Program-made: the position numbers and the translations under genes
From: Charina bottae
Taxonomy: Eukaryota > Chordata > Lepidosauria > Squamata > Charinaidae
NCBI GenBank assembly: GCA_023362775.1
Contig: JALMGJ010000004.1
Span: 84,667,298-84,731,297 of the forward strand
Length of the DNA: 64,000 nt
Direction: 5' to 3'
The notes under the pieces: model-generated
What the model saw: only the letters and a program-made list of their open reading frames with translations
What the model was told of the DNA's origin: nothing
Database searches by the model: none
Shown: positions 46,525 to 58,409 of the stretch, in pieces
Position numbering within the stretch: position 1 is the first letter of the stretch
How the letters are laid out: every line of letters begins with the position of its first letter

Positions 46525-46815
46525 ATTTTCAGTAAGAATACATTTAAGAACTGATTAGAATATGAAGTGAGAGAGAGATATCTAACGAGCTGTCAAATAG
46601 GAAAGCACCAGATGCAGATAAAATATCAATTCAGCTATTTAAAACTGCATGAGAAGCATATAGGTATTTAGTGTTCTATACTATTAAAGATGGAACAAAA
46701 CTATGATGCATAAAGGTTGGAACATATACCTATACTGAATAAAAGAAATGCAAGAGAATGTGCAAATTACTAGGAAGTGCTTTGAATGCGAAGGCAAGAA
46801 GTACTTCAGAATATG
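46525..46815 (+). mobile_element. Old RTE-clade reverse-transcriptase fragment
   Basis: Reads 'NRKAPDADKISIQLFKTA' at 46592-46650, aligning with 'NNKASGEDSIPAELFKIL' of BovB, and further on 'KEMQENVQI'-like text where BovB has 'KKGNAKECSNY'. Several stops. It may belong to the same old RTE family as at 47990 but is separated from it. Confidence 0.5.
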
Positions 46816-46819
46816 CAAA

Positions 46820-47989
46820 TTTTCCTGAGATCATGAGTTTGCCCTCTGCAGCTGCTGCTTAATCCTGAGAAAAGACATGTTTGGTTTATGGAGTTGTAGA
46901 CAGTTGCTATGCTCACATCCTGTGTGCACACTGGACATTTTGCCTTTGAATCTGAAGCACTGCCAGACCTACAAATTACCAAACTGTTGAACTAATTCCT
47001 CACACAAGCTTGCTTGCTTATTTATTTATTTAGCTTAAGATCCAAGAAAGAAGAATAGAAGCATAGAATCACAGAGACAAAGTGTGAAAAAATAAATAGG
47101 CAACTTTCAGAAACAACAAAGGGATGGATAATGAGAGCAAGAGTATATAAAAAAGAGTGTTACCTTTCCTTCATGAACTATTGCAATGCTTTTTACTGAA
47201 TAGCTCATGCCAGAAAGTACCTATGTATCCTATGTATATCTACTTGGAAGTAATTCCACTGAATTCATTGAGGCTACTTGGGTAAATGAGTATAGGTATC
47301 AAAAATGATACCACTGGCTTTGTTTAAAAGCAAAGAAAAAATCATACAGACACAGACACACCTTATTTCTTTTTTGGTGCTGTTTGAATGAAATACTGTT
47401 TTCACAATGCAGTAAGCATAGTAGCCTTCTTTCAGGGAATTTAAAAATATTATTGTGTAGAGGAAGAGGAAGGACTACTGAATTACTTTTCCTAAATTTG
47501 AGCCAAAATCACAGGCTTGGAAAGTATCCCACAAGATATTTCTTTTCAGAACGAAATGTCCAAGTAGGAGATTGTTCATCAGAAGTAGATTAAGCAAACT
47601 TTGTGTCCCATCCTTGAAACCAAACTTCCCCATCCAATATAAATGTTTTCCAAAATTATTTCCTCAAGATCAAATAAATGTATCTCTATGTATGAGACAG
47701 AGGAAGAGAGAAAGTAAATTTAAAGTTTACATGCATCTCCATATATAATACTTTTTAGCAACTTTATATTCTAAAGTATTTTTCATTAGTAACACATAGT
47801 CATCCAAATATTTTCATTGATCATCATGCGGATATGCCAGTTGATTTAGGGTAATTTGCTTGACTTGCTACTTGACTTTTAATTGTTGACAGTTGGGCAA
47901 TTAAATGTTCTGCTATTCCTCACATTTCCTTGCTCCTGCAGATTGTTAAATGCCATTCTGCTTTTCCACATATGTCCATTGCCAATGTA
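46820..47989. other. No gene supported
   Basis: Contains the short dispersed motif near 47222-47275 ('acttggaagtaattccactg'). Open frames are short and unrecognised. Confidence 0.4.
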
Positions 47990-48509
47990 TCCCAGCACTT
48001 CTTGGGGAAAAATATCCTGAGAATACAATGAACAGACACAGGAGGAAAAAAAACCCAGATCATTGAACAAATCAAGCCAGAGTTCAAACTCAAGGCACAA
48101 ATGTCCAGTTTCAAATTTTCCTACTTCGGACACATTATGTAAAGCCCTAGCTCTTTAGAGAAGGCTCTAATGCTGGAAAAGGTGGAAGGAAAGAAGAGGA
48201 TGACCAGTAGCAAGGCGGATGGACTCAGTTACAGTGGCAATGAGTGCACCATTGGAAGACCTACATGTTTGTGATGTCTGGGGAAGAAATGGTGGATGGC
48301 TCTTCTGAGATTGCCCAAGTTGCACTCCATACAGTTGTTCCTCATGAGAAGACTGCAAGGCAGCAGTCTCCAGAAGGTGGGAGAAATGGGAGGTGAGGAA
48401 ATTAGCCATTTGCTCCAGCCACAGCTGGAGCATTCAAAGGACACTAAGTTCTCATTTCCTTTGCTAACCACCTTTCAAAATTGCTTAATAACTTCTTTAA
48501 AGAAGTTTA

Positions 48510-48645
48510 AAAAAGTAAAGGTAAAGGTTCCCCCCGCACATTTGTGTAGTCGTGTCCGACTCTAGGGGCCAGTGCTCATCTCCGCTTGTTAGCCGAAGAG
48601 CCAGCGTTGTCCGAAGACGCTTCCACGGCCATATGGCAACATGAC
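48510..48645 (-). mobile_element. Sauria/ACA-type SINE, 5' truncated
   Basis: Contains only the 3' part of the family ('gcacatttgtgtagtcgtgt', 'agccgaagagccagcgttg') and lacks the tRNA head. A 9-bp duplication 'aaagaagtt' flanks it (48499-48507, 48646-48654). It lies inside the short LINE. Confidence 0.85.
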
Positions 48646-49097
48646 AAAGAAGTTAGACACCTTCAAAATGACAAGGATGGAAACACTGGGTGAGTGCCTT
48701 CAATCCTTAATATAAGAAAATGAAACTGTATCTTTATAAGCTTTAAGAATTCAAAATAAACAGCAAAAAGCAAGACAAGGTTTTGGCTATATAAATTTTT
48801 AAACAGATTAAGGGCTCAGAAAAAGTTGGAATATTTGATTTTGAACATTAAAATTTTGAAATTAATTTTAATGAATAAATGCATTTTCATGGGAAAGAAA
48901 AATTATTTTTTATATTGGAGACATAACAAGATAAGCAACTTATAAAGGCATTCAGAGATATTGTTGAGGAATGCAACAGTACTTTGAATCAACATTGTCA
49001 GATATCTTGTGTGTTTTTATGAACGCCCTGTTCCCAGAAGAACCTGTTACACCAGAAGATGTGTTAGAGGAAAAGATTTGGAAAAAAATCATTTGAC

Positions 49098-49328
49098 ATG
49101 ATTATGGAGAGCAACATGAACAAGAATTTATCACTGGATATACAAAAAAAATCAGATGAGGATCTAAAAATTAAGAAGGAAATAAAAATGCCAATTCAAG
49201 AGAGTAATTGGAATAATTTCTTTCTGCTCGACTTACAAAAGAGTCTTGTTAAAGTTTTGAAGATATTTGAGATAAGGGATAATAATCATTCGAACAGATT
49301 AAAGAGCAAGATTGTTTTATGTAAATAA
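49098..49328 (+). pseudogene. ORF1-like remnant of the short LINE
   Basis: A 76-codon frame, strongly charged: 'MNKNLSLDIQKKSDEDLKIK', then 'NWNNFFLLDLQKSLVKVL'. The spacing of hydrophobic residues and the K/E/D content suggest helices, possibly coiled coil, as in LINE ORF1 proteins. Stops lie upstream and downstream. I do not recognise the protein; the assignment rests on its place in the element. Confidence 0.35.
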
Positions 49329-51771
49329 AAGGAATATAAAGTTGGCATATTTGATCAGGGTTAAAATGGGATATGTTATTACTTCTAAAGTAAGAAGTCA
49401 AGAAATAACTGGAATAACAGGCAAGTTCGGCCTTGGAGTACAAAATGAAGCAGGGCAAAGGCTAATAAAGTTTTGTCAAGAGAACACGCTGGTCATAGCA
49501 AACACTCTTTTCCAACAACACAAGAGACAACTCTACACATGGACATCACCAGATGGTCAATACCGAAATCAGATTGATTATATACTTTGCAGCCAAAGAT
49601 GGAGAAGCTCTATACAATCAGCAAAAACAAGACCTGGAGCTGACTGTGGCTCAGATCATGAGCTTCTTATCGCAAAATTTAGGTTTAAATTGAAGAACGT
49701 AAGGAAAACCACTAGATCACTCAGGTATGACCTAAATCATATCCCTTATGAATATACAGTGGAGGTGAGGAATAGATTTAAAGGATTAGATCTGGTAGAC
49801 AGAGTGCCTGAAGAACTATGGATGGAGGTTTGTAACATTGTACAGGAGGTAGCAACTAAAACCATCCCAAAGAAAAAGATAAGCAAGAAAGCAAAGTGGC
49901 TGTCTGATGAGGCTTTACAAATAGCCGAGGAAAGAAGGAAAGCAAAAGGCAAGGGCAAAAGGGAAAGATATAACCAACTGAATGCAGAATTCCAGAGAAT
50001 ACCAAGGAGAGATAAGAAGGCCTTCTTAAATGAACAATGCAAAGAAATGGAGGAAAACAATAGAATGGGGAAGACTAGAGATCTCTTCAAGAAAATCGGA
50101 GATATCAAGGGAACGTTTTGTGCAAAGATGGGCATGATAAAGGACAAAACAGGCAGGGACCTAACAGAAGCAGAAGAGATTAAGAAGAGGTGGCAAGAAT
50201 ACACAGAAGAACTATACAAGAAAGATCTTAATATCCCTGATAAATATGATGGTGTGGTCACTGACCTTGAGCCGGACATCCTAGAGAGTGAAGTCAAGTG
50301 GGCCTTAGGAACTAACATTACAACTAACATTACTAACTACAAAGCTAGCGGAGAAGACAGTATCCCAGCTGAGCTATTTAAAATCCTAAAAGATGATGCT
50401 GTTAAAGTGCTGCACTCAATATGCCAACAAATTTGGAAAACTCAACAGTGGCCACAGGATTGGAAAAGGTCAGTTTACGTTCCAATTCCAAAGAAAGGCA
50501 ATGCCAAAGAATGTTCAAACTATCGTACAATTGCGCTCATTTCACATGCTAGCAAGATTATGCGCAAAATCCTACAAGCTAGGCTTCAGCAGTATGTGAA
50601 CCAAGAACTACCAGAAGTGCAAGCTGGGTTTCGAAGAGGCAGAGGAACTAGAGATCAGATTGCCAACATTCGCTGGATCATGGAAAAAGCAAGAGAGTTC
50701 CAGAAAAAGATCTACTTCTGCTTCATTGACTTCGCTAAAGCCTTTGATTGTGTGGATCACAACAAACTGTGGCAAATTCTTAAAGAGATGGGAGTACCAG
50801 ACCACCTTACCTGTCTCCTGAGAAACCTGTATGCGGGTCAAGAAGCAACAGTTAGAACCGGACATGGAACAACCGACTGGTTCAAAATTGGGAAAGGAGT
50901 ACGACAAGGCTGTATATTATCACCCTGCTTATTTAACTTATATGCAGAGTACATCATGAGAAATGCCGGGCTGGATGAATCACAAGCCGGAGTTAAGATT
51001 GCCGGGAGAAATATCAACAACCTCAGATATGCAGACGATACCACCCTAATGGCAGAAAGTGAAGAGGAACTAAAGAGCCTCTTGATGAGGGTGAAAGAGG
51101 AGAGTGCAAAAGCTGGCTTGAAACTCAACATTAAAAAAACTCAGATCATGGCATCTGGTCCCATCACTTCCTGGCAAATAGAAGGGGAAGAAATGGAAGC
51201 AGTGACAGATTTTATTTTCTTGGGCTCCAAGATCACCGCAGATGGTGACTGCAGCCATGAAATTAAAAGACGCTTGCTCCTTGGGAGGAAAGCTATGGTA
51301 AACCTAGACAGCATATTAAAAAGCAGAGACATCATCCGTATAATTAAAGCTATGGTTTTCCCAGTAGTAATGTATGGCTGTGAGGGTTGGACCATAAGGA
51401 AGGCTGAGCGCCAAAGAATTGATGCTTTTGAACTGTGGTGCTGGAGAAGTCTCTTAAGAGTCCCTTGGACTGCAAGGAGGTCAAATCAGTCAATCCTAAA
51501 GGAAATCAACCCTGACTGCTCATTGGAAGGACAGATACTGAAGCTGAAGCTCAAATACTTTGGCCACCTAATGCGAAGAGAGGACTCACTGGAAAAGACC
51601 CTGATGCTGGGAAAGACTGAAGGCAAAAGGAGAAGGGGACGGCAGAGGATAAGATGGTTAGATAGCATCACTAATGTAACAAACATGAATTTGAGTAAAC
51701 TCCGGGAGACAGTGGAGGACAGTAAGGCCTGGCGTGCTGTGGTCCATGAGGTCAAGAAGAATCGGACATGA
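49312..51771 (+). pseudogene. BovB partial endonuclease and full reverse transcriptase, fused to host-element codons
   Basis: An 819-codon open frame. The first 25 or so codons come from the short LINE; BovB starts at 'VRSQEITGITGKFG'. It keeps the last third of the endonuclease ('CGSDHELLIAKF'), the reverse transcriptase ('CFIDFAKAFDCVDHNKLW', 'GVRQGCILSPCLFNLYAEYI', 'NNLRYADDTTLMA') and the C-terminal region. Compared with the copy at 30839 it has a short insertion ('TNITTNITNYKASG'), a 5-codon deletion near 'SRDIIRIIKAMVF', and a premature end four codons early where CGA became TGA. The N-terminal endonuclease residues are lost, so autonomous retrotransposition is not expected even though the palm is intact. 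Confidence 0.92.
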
Positions 51772-51797
51772 CTAAATGACTCAACAACAACAACAAC
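49385..51797 (+). mobile_element. 5'-truncated BovB LINE
   Basis: Starts within the endonuclease at the position equivalent to 33250 of the minus-strand copy and ends with the BovB tail plus (AAC)n. A 12-bp duplication 'atgtt(a/g)ttactt' lies at 49373-49384 and 51798-51809. It inserted into the short LINE before or independently of the L1 at 52074. Confidence 0.93.
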
Positions 51798-52413
51798 ATG
51801 TTGTTACTTGGGGGGGTTCTTTGTGGACTTGCTCACATCTGGACTGGAAAAGATGTGTATTGGATTTACTTACAGTTAAGAGCTAAGATATGGAATGATG
51901 AGTTTTATATTTGTTAACTAATGTGAATATTTTAGGGTTGTGTTTGGACTTTTTGCTGACACTTAGATTGGAAAAGGCATTGTTTATTGGACTTGCCTAT
52001 AGTTAAGAGTTGAGTTATGGGATGAAGTGTTTTATATTTGTTAACTAAGAGGAGGTGAAGAGGAAGCGAAATTATTTTTTTTTTTAAAGTTGTATTAGAT
52101 TTTTAAATATACAAAGTTAAAAGTGGAACAGAAATAGAAATACAAATTAAAAAGAAATGAAAAGAAAAGTGCAGTAAAGAAAAAAAGAAAGAAAAAGACA
52201 AACATAGAAATTAGATAACTTCCGATCTATCTATGGTCATAAAAGTAAAATAGATAGTTTGTTCTTACATGCTGGCTATTCATATAACATTCATATATTT
52301 TTCTTGTCTATTATATACTATTTATATATAATCTAATCATCAAAACCCCACGCAAGCTTTACTCCTCCTGCTTTTTGCAAATAGTCCATCAAGGGTTTCC
52401 ACTCTTTAAGAAT

Positions 52414-55400
52414 TTAATAATTTGAATTGTCTTTTAATAAGCAAGTCAGTTTATCGTTTTCTGCCATCTCTAATAATTTCAACATCCATTCCTGTATTGT
52501 TGGTACACTTTGGTTTTTCCAATTTTGTGCATATAAAAGTCTTGCTGCTGTAATCATGTATTGTATTATTCTAAAAAAATGTTTTTCTATTTGTACATCC
52601 CAAATTCCAAGTAAAAAAAATTCTGGTTTAAATGGTATTCGTATCTGTAGTATATTTTGCATCAATGAATATATCTCAGTCCAAAATTCTTTTGCAATGT
52701 TACAAGTCCACCACATATGGTAAAAAGACGCTTCTTGTTTTGTACATTTCCAACATAAGTTGGAGATGTTCCCGTACATTTTTGAGAGTTTTTGTGGGCT
52801 CATATACCATCGATACATCATCTTATAAAATTTTTCTTTTAGGTTGTAACATAAGGTAAATTTTAATCCTTTAATCCACATATCTTCCCATTGTTGAAGT
52901 TGTATATTGTGGCCAATATTTTTCGCCCATTGAATCATACAGTCTTTAACTTGTTCTTCTACCATTTCTCCTTTTAACAATAATTTATACATTTTAGCAA
53001 TTAAATGTTCATCATTTTCACATAGTTGTATTTCAAATTCTGATTTAGTTTGTTCAAATTCCAATTTTTTTTTGTCTAATTTAAATTTCTCTATAAGTTG
53101 CATATAGGAGAGCCATTGAAAAGTATATCCTCCTTGAGCAAGTTCTTCTTTTGATTTTATCACATAGTATCCTTGTTCTTTTTTTAAAAAGTCCTTATAT
53201 GTCAACCACTTATCTTTATTTCTTGCTTCTGTTCTATAAAAAGCTTCTTGCGTGGAAATCCATAAAGGTCTCTTGTAACATAAAATTGTTTTATATTTAT
53301 TCCAAATTCTCAACAAGGATCTTCTAATGTAGTGATTTTTAAAGTCCACATTAATTTTAGCCTTATCATACCACAGATATCCATGCCATCCAAATCTCAA
53401 TTCATGTCCTTCCAAATTTAATATTTTTTCATTTCTCAGAACAATCCATTCCTTAAGCCATACCAAACCACAAGCTGCATGGTATAATTTCAAATTCGGG
53501 AGTCCTAGACCACCTCTTTCTTTTGAATCTTGCAAGACTTTATATTTTATTCTTGGTTTTTTCCCTTGCCAAATGAACTTAGAAATGTCTTTCTGCCACT
53601 GTTTAAATGGTTCCTCTGATGTCAATATAGGTATTGTTTGAAAGAGATATAAAATTCTTGGTAATATATTCATTTTGATCGCTGATATTCTCCCCAATAA
53701 TGATAGTTGTAGTTTTCCCCAATGATCTAAATCTTTTTTAATGTCAATCCAAAGTGGGGTATAGTTATTTTGAAATAATTTAACATTTTTCGATGTTAAA
53801 TAAACTCCCAAATATTTTACTTTTTTCTCCAAGGAATATCCTGTAATTTCTCTCAATTTCTCTTGTTGATGATAATCCATATTCTTAGTCAAAACTTTTG
53901 TTTTCTGTAAATTAACTTTGAACCCTGCTAACGACCCAAAGTCCTTCAATTTCTGCATCAGTAATTCAATTCCATCCAGTGGATTCTCTAAGGTAATGAC
54001 TAGGTCGTCTGCAAAGGCTCTTAATTTGTAAACTTCCTTTTTAACTCTGATACCATGAATACCATCATCTTGTCTAATATCTCTAAGTAGAACTTCCAAG
54101 ATCAATATAAACAAAAGCGGAGATAAAGGACAGCCTTGTCTTGTGCCTTTTTGTATTTCACAAGGTTTACTAAATTCTCCATTAACAATTATTTTTGCAG
54201 ATTGAGGTGTATAAATTGATTTAATCCACTTCATAAAATTCCCACCAAAGTTCATAATCTCCAATACTTTAAACATAAAGGACCAATTTAAATTGTCAAA
54301 TGCTTTTTCGGCATCTATAAATATCAAGGCGGCTTGTTTTTCATTATGTTGTTCTAAATACTCTAATACATCCAAAACATTTCTAATATTGTCTCTAATT
54401 TGTCTTTTGGGTAAAAAACCTGCTTGATCTTGATGAATAAAATTTCCAAGAGTATTTTTCAATCTTTCTGCTAAAACTGTCGTAAATATCTTGTAATCAT
54501 TATTCAATAGTGATATTGGTCTATAATTCTTTGTTGAATTCAAATTTAGTTGTTCTTTCGGAATCAAAGTAATATGAGCCTCTTTCCATGTTTCTGGCAT
54601 AATTCCTGTTTCCAAAATTGAATTTATAGTTTTTTGGAGAGGAATACTCAATTCATCTTCAAAATATTTGTAGTAGGCTGCCGATAGTACATCCGGTCCT
54701 GGTGCTTTTCCACTTTTAATTTTCTTAAAAGCCATTGTCATTTCTTCTTTTGTTATAGGATTATTAAGTAATGTTCTTTGTTCATCATTTAAAACAGTTA
54801 ATCTTTGCTTACTCATATATTCATCAATTTCAGCTATTTGAACATCCTGTTTTTTATACAATGCTGTATAATAAGAATGAAATGCTTCTTGTATCTCCAC
54901 ATTGTTCACTAAAATTTTCCCTTTATGTTGTATATTAGAAATTATATTTTTTTGTCTTTGTTTTCTTAACTTATAAGCTAACCATCTTCCTGGTTTATTT
55001 GCAAATTCAAAATATTTCTGTTTTGTAAATTTCATTTGAATTTTTATTTCCTGTACCAAAATCATTGATATTTGTTTTTGTAGAAATTTAATTTGAGTTA
55101 TCAATGTATTATCCATCAGTTTATCCCTCAGACATTTCTCTTTATTTTTAATTTCATCCAAGATCAATTGAATTTTTTCTTGCTTCTTTTTCCTCATTTG
55201 AGCATTATATTGAATGAAGTAACCCCTCATATAAGCTTTACTTGCATCCCAAACTACTTGTGTACTAGTGTCCTTGTTTGAATTTAGTAGAAAGTATTCT
55301 CTTAGTCTTTTCTTACATGTGTCAACCACGTCTTCTTTCCACAAAATTGACTCATTTAGCCTCCATCGAAATACGTTCCTTTTTCCTTTAATAGTTAGTA

Positions 55401-56094
55401 AGACAGGGTTATGATCTGATAAAGTTTTAGGTAGTATTTCAACCTTATTTACCTCCATCATTAAGGTTTTAGAAATCAAGAACATATCTATTCTGGAAAA
55501 TGATTTGTATCTCTCTGAATAGTATGTATATTCTTTAGAGTTTCCATTCATAAGTCTCCAAATATCTTGTAAGTCCAACATATCTTTTAAATCAAAAAAA
55601 GTTTGGGGTAGTTTTCCCTGTGTAGGTTTCACATTTTTTTGCGAGTGTCTATCTTCCATTAGGAGAATCACCCCATTCCAATCCCCCATAAAACACCAAT
55701 TCTCATATGATAAGTCCAAAAGTTTGTCCATTAGGTTCTTCTAAAATAGTCCTTTATCAAAATTTGGAGCATAAATCCCAACCATCAATGTTTTAGTCCC
55801 TTGTATATTTACTTCCACTGCAATATATCTTCCTTCATCATCAGTCAATATTAATTTTGGAGTAAGTTTTTGTTGCATATACAAGACTACCCCCTTAGTT
55901 TTTTTTAATGCAGCTGAAATAAATTCTTCTCCTAGTTGTTTTTGAATCAAATACTTAATGTCTTTTTTACAAATATGAGTCTCTTGTAAGCAAATTACAT
56001 CCAGTTTCATTTTTTTCAAAAAATGAAAAATTTTCTTTCTCTTTTGGGGAGAATTCGCCCCATTGATATTCCATGTTAGATATTTAAAGTCCAT
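52414..56094 (-). pseudogene. L1 ORF2: endonuclease and reverse transcriptase, one internal stop
   Basis: A 1226-codon frame starting 'MDFKYLTWNINGANSPQKRK', the usual L1 endonuclease start. The endonuclease has 'DVICLQETHI' and, after the stop, 'WCFMGDWNGVIL' and 'LSDHNPVLL'. The reverse transcriptase has 'TLIPKEQLNLNSTKNYRPIS', 'ALIFIDAEKAFDNLNW', 'GTRQGCPLSPLLFILILEVL' and 'AFADD' (catalytic Asp near residues 696-697). The C-terminus carries the L1 knuckle C-x2-C-x8-H-x4-C ('CWKCTKQEASFYHMWWTC'). The stop is TAG at 55741-55743, about 118 codons in and inside the endonuclease; otherwise no frame break. Length is close to that of vertebrate L1 ORF2 proteins. Confidence 0.95.
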
Positions 56095-56107
56095 GGTATT
56101 TGGGTAT

Positions 56108-57219
56108 TTAAAAGTTCTTTTTTAAATCCACTCCAGTAGCTCCCATCTCCGATAAGTCCTCACTCTTTTCCTTATCTTTGAATGTCTCTTTCATTTCTTC
56201 CAGAACTTTAGATACATCACTTATATCTGTCATATATTTCTCTATGAAGGCCTTTGCTTTCAAAATGGAATTTATTTTAAATCTTTGCTCTTTAAAGGTA
56301 AAAGATACTCCTTCTATTCTTTCCCATCTAAATGGTATGTTATTTTGCTTTAATTTGTCTGTAAAGAAGGAGTATTCTTTTCTTTTTCTTAATATTCTTA
56401 ATGGGACTTCTTTTAAGACAATTATATCTTTCCCTGCTATATTTAATCTGTCACTATAGTGTTTCTTCAGAATTTGCTCTTTTGTAACTTTCCTCACAAA
56501 ATATATCAATATATCTCTTGGCACTTTCTTCTCTCTAGCATAACGTGAATTAACTCTAAAGATTTTATCTATTTCAGAGTCCAGGTCTTCTTTTTCTATC
56601 TGTAAGTATTGGGCTAAAGCACCAACTATATATTCTCTCGTGTTCTCATCTGATTTTTCTGGAACTCCTCTCAATCTCAAAATGAATTCTTTTTCTCTCA
56701 TTTCTACTAGGGCAATAGCATCTAAGTTGTATTCCATATCTTTAGTAATAGATTCTGATTTATTCTCTAATTTCTTAACCTGTTCTTGTGTCTCTTTAGA
56801 TTCCCCTGATAAGGTATTTACTACCTCTTTGACATTTTGTATTTCTTTTCTAAATTCTTCTTTTAAATCTTCTTTCATTGCCTCCATTTTTTATCTACTT
56901 GTTGACCTAGATTGTTAATTGTTTTATCCATTTTTATATCTAAGGAGGGAATTGAGTCATCCATCTTTTTCTCCAAGATAGCAATTGAGTCATCCATCTT
57001 TTTCTCCAAGGTAGCAATTGAGTCATCCATCTTTTTCTCCAAAGTAGCAGTTGAGTCATCATTTTTTTTGTTCAGTGCTGTAATCGCATCCAGTATTTTT
57101 TTCATGTCTGATGTTGGTACTTCTGAAGATGATGCAATGGAGTCAGTAGACATTCTCCCAGTTTCTTTCACCTTTTCCTTATCTCTATCCCTCTTCACTC
57201 TTGCAGCCACAGTAGCCAT
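56108..57219 (-). pseudogene. L1 ORF1: coiled coil and RNA-binding protein, one-base frameshift
   Basis: Starts at 'MATVAARVKRDRDKEK' (57219); an in-frame upstream ATG at 57285 adds 22 residues of hydrophobic leader and is less likely. N-terminal part basic, then 11-residue repeats ('DDSIATLEKKM' type, plus strand 56950-57060) forming a coiled coil, then the RRM-like and C-terminal regions ('LRLRGVPEKSDENTREYIVG', 'KVPRDILIYFVRK', 'IPFRWERIEGVSFTFK') typical of L1 ORF1. The frame shifts at 56887-56894 in an A-run, where one A appears to be missing. The protein would trimerise and coat L1 RNA. Confidence 0.92.
56950..57060 (-). repeat. 33-bp tandem repeat within L1 ORF1
   Basis: Units share 'gagtcatccatctttttctc' on the plus strand, three to four copies in series with few differences, each encoding 11 residues, so expansion lengthens the coiled coil in register with the frame. 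Confidence 0.9.
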
Positions 57220-58409
57220 GCTGTGTGTAGTATTCCTGTAAAGAAAAAAAGAAAAATAATGGAAGACAAAAGGAAACAACAACAAACAGCAAAAAAAGGG
57301 AAAAAAAGGGAAGGGGGAGAGGAAGGATAAAAGTTATTCAAAAATTCAAAAGCAAAAGGTGAAAGAAAAAAAATTAATATACAATAAAAATTAAAAAGTA
57401 AAAATAATAATGCCTTTTCTTAATAGTTGTTACATAAAAAGAAGACAGAATGTACTTTGGTAAAATCAACAGTTCTCACATACAGAAAATAGAAGATAAG
57501 AGTACAATGGTTATTTCCTTTAGCTGTAGTCAAAATATCTTTGGAAATAAAATAACAATCCAGTTCTCAGTCAAGCTTATATTCACAAATCCCAAAAAGG
57601 AGGGGGAAAAAAGGGGGGGAAGAGAGAGAGCTTCAGCTCTAAATGTCTTTATTCTCCAAGATGAAATGTAATAAAGAGGTCTATTAAAATCCCATATAGT
57701 AAGGAAATTCCAGAAACTGTTCAAAGCAAAGGAACTCCAAAAATGCCCTTTATAATCCAAATAATATCCAAACACATTACAGGAAAAAAGAAAGAAAAAA
57801 ATGCCATCTCAAGATGAGAAAAAAAATAAAATAAAAGGCAGACCATTAATCCGTTTAAATTCAAAGTCCAGAGAGGAAAACAGATTAATCCCACATAGGT
57901 AGATAAGCCATTCGTCAATAGTCAATATCACTCAGTATCACTTAGCTCCAAGTAAAGTCATTATTCTTTAAACTCCCACCATTTTCTCAAGTCTTCTTAG
58001 CAAGAAAGTTATACAAGCACCAGCAGTATCAATCATGTCCATAGAAGGATCTTAGCAGATAATAAGTAAAATTAAAATAAACACAAATATAAATCAGTGA
58101 CTAAAAGTGCTGAATTTAGGTGCTACTTATCTGTAACGAATTCGCGGCTTCCTGCAGAGCAATAGCGATGATTCCTCCAGTCGCTTTCGCCGCTTCAATT
58201 TCCTTTTCCCCGTGGTGGAAAAACGGGGATTGGGAAAGAGCGGTGATTCCAGCGACCCTTGTGGTCTATCTTCTGATCCCCTTTTCTTCAGAGGGGAAAT
58301 TTCAGCGGTTTTATCTCTTTAAAAACCGCTGCAGGCAGGCAAACCGCGGAGCCGAGACAGGAGAGCTCGGTTCAGCGCACCAACATCTTCAGCACCCGGA
58401 AGCGATCTC
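57220..58409 (-). promoter_or_regulatory. L1 5' UTR / internal promoter region
   Basis: The most 5' 280 bp (58130-58409) are G+C-richer and CpG-containing, unlike the A-rich remainder, as expected of the internal Pol II promoter that full-length L1 copies carry. The 114-codon frame on the plus strand (58120-58464) crosses the element boundary and is not a convincing gene. No motif was matched precisely. Confidence 0.5.

Larger units (their letters stand above)
52074..58409 (-). mobile_element. Full-length L1 LINE
   Basis: Perfect 13-bp duplication 'aggaagcgaaatt' at 52061-52073 and 58410-58422; T-run at 52074-52085 (poly(A) on the minus strand); 6.3 kb long. Minus-strand order: 5' UTR about 1.2 kb (57220-58409, G+C-rich at its start), ORF1 (57219-56108), 13-bp spacer, ORF2 (56094-52414), A-rich 3' UTR (52074-52413). 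One frameshift in ORF1 and one stop in ORF2 are the only disabling changes seen, so it inserted recently. Confidence 0.95.
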
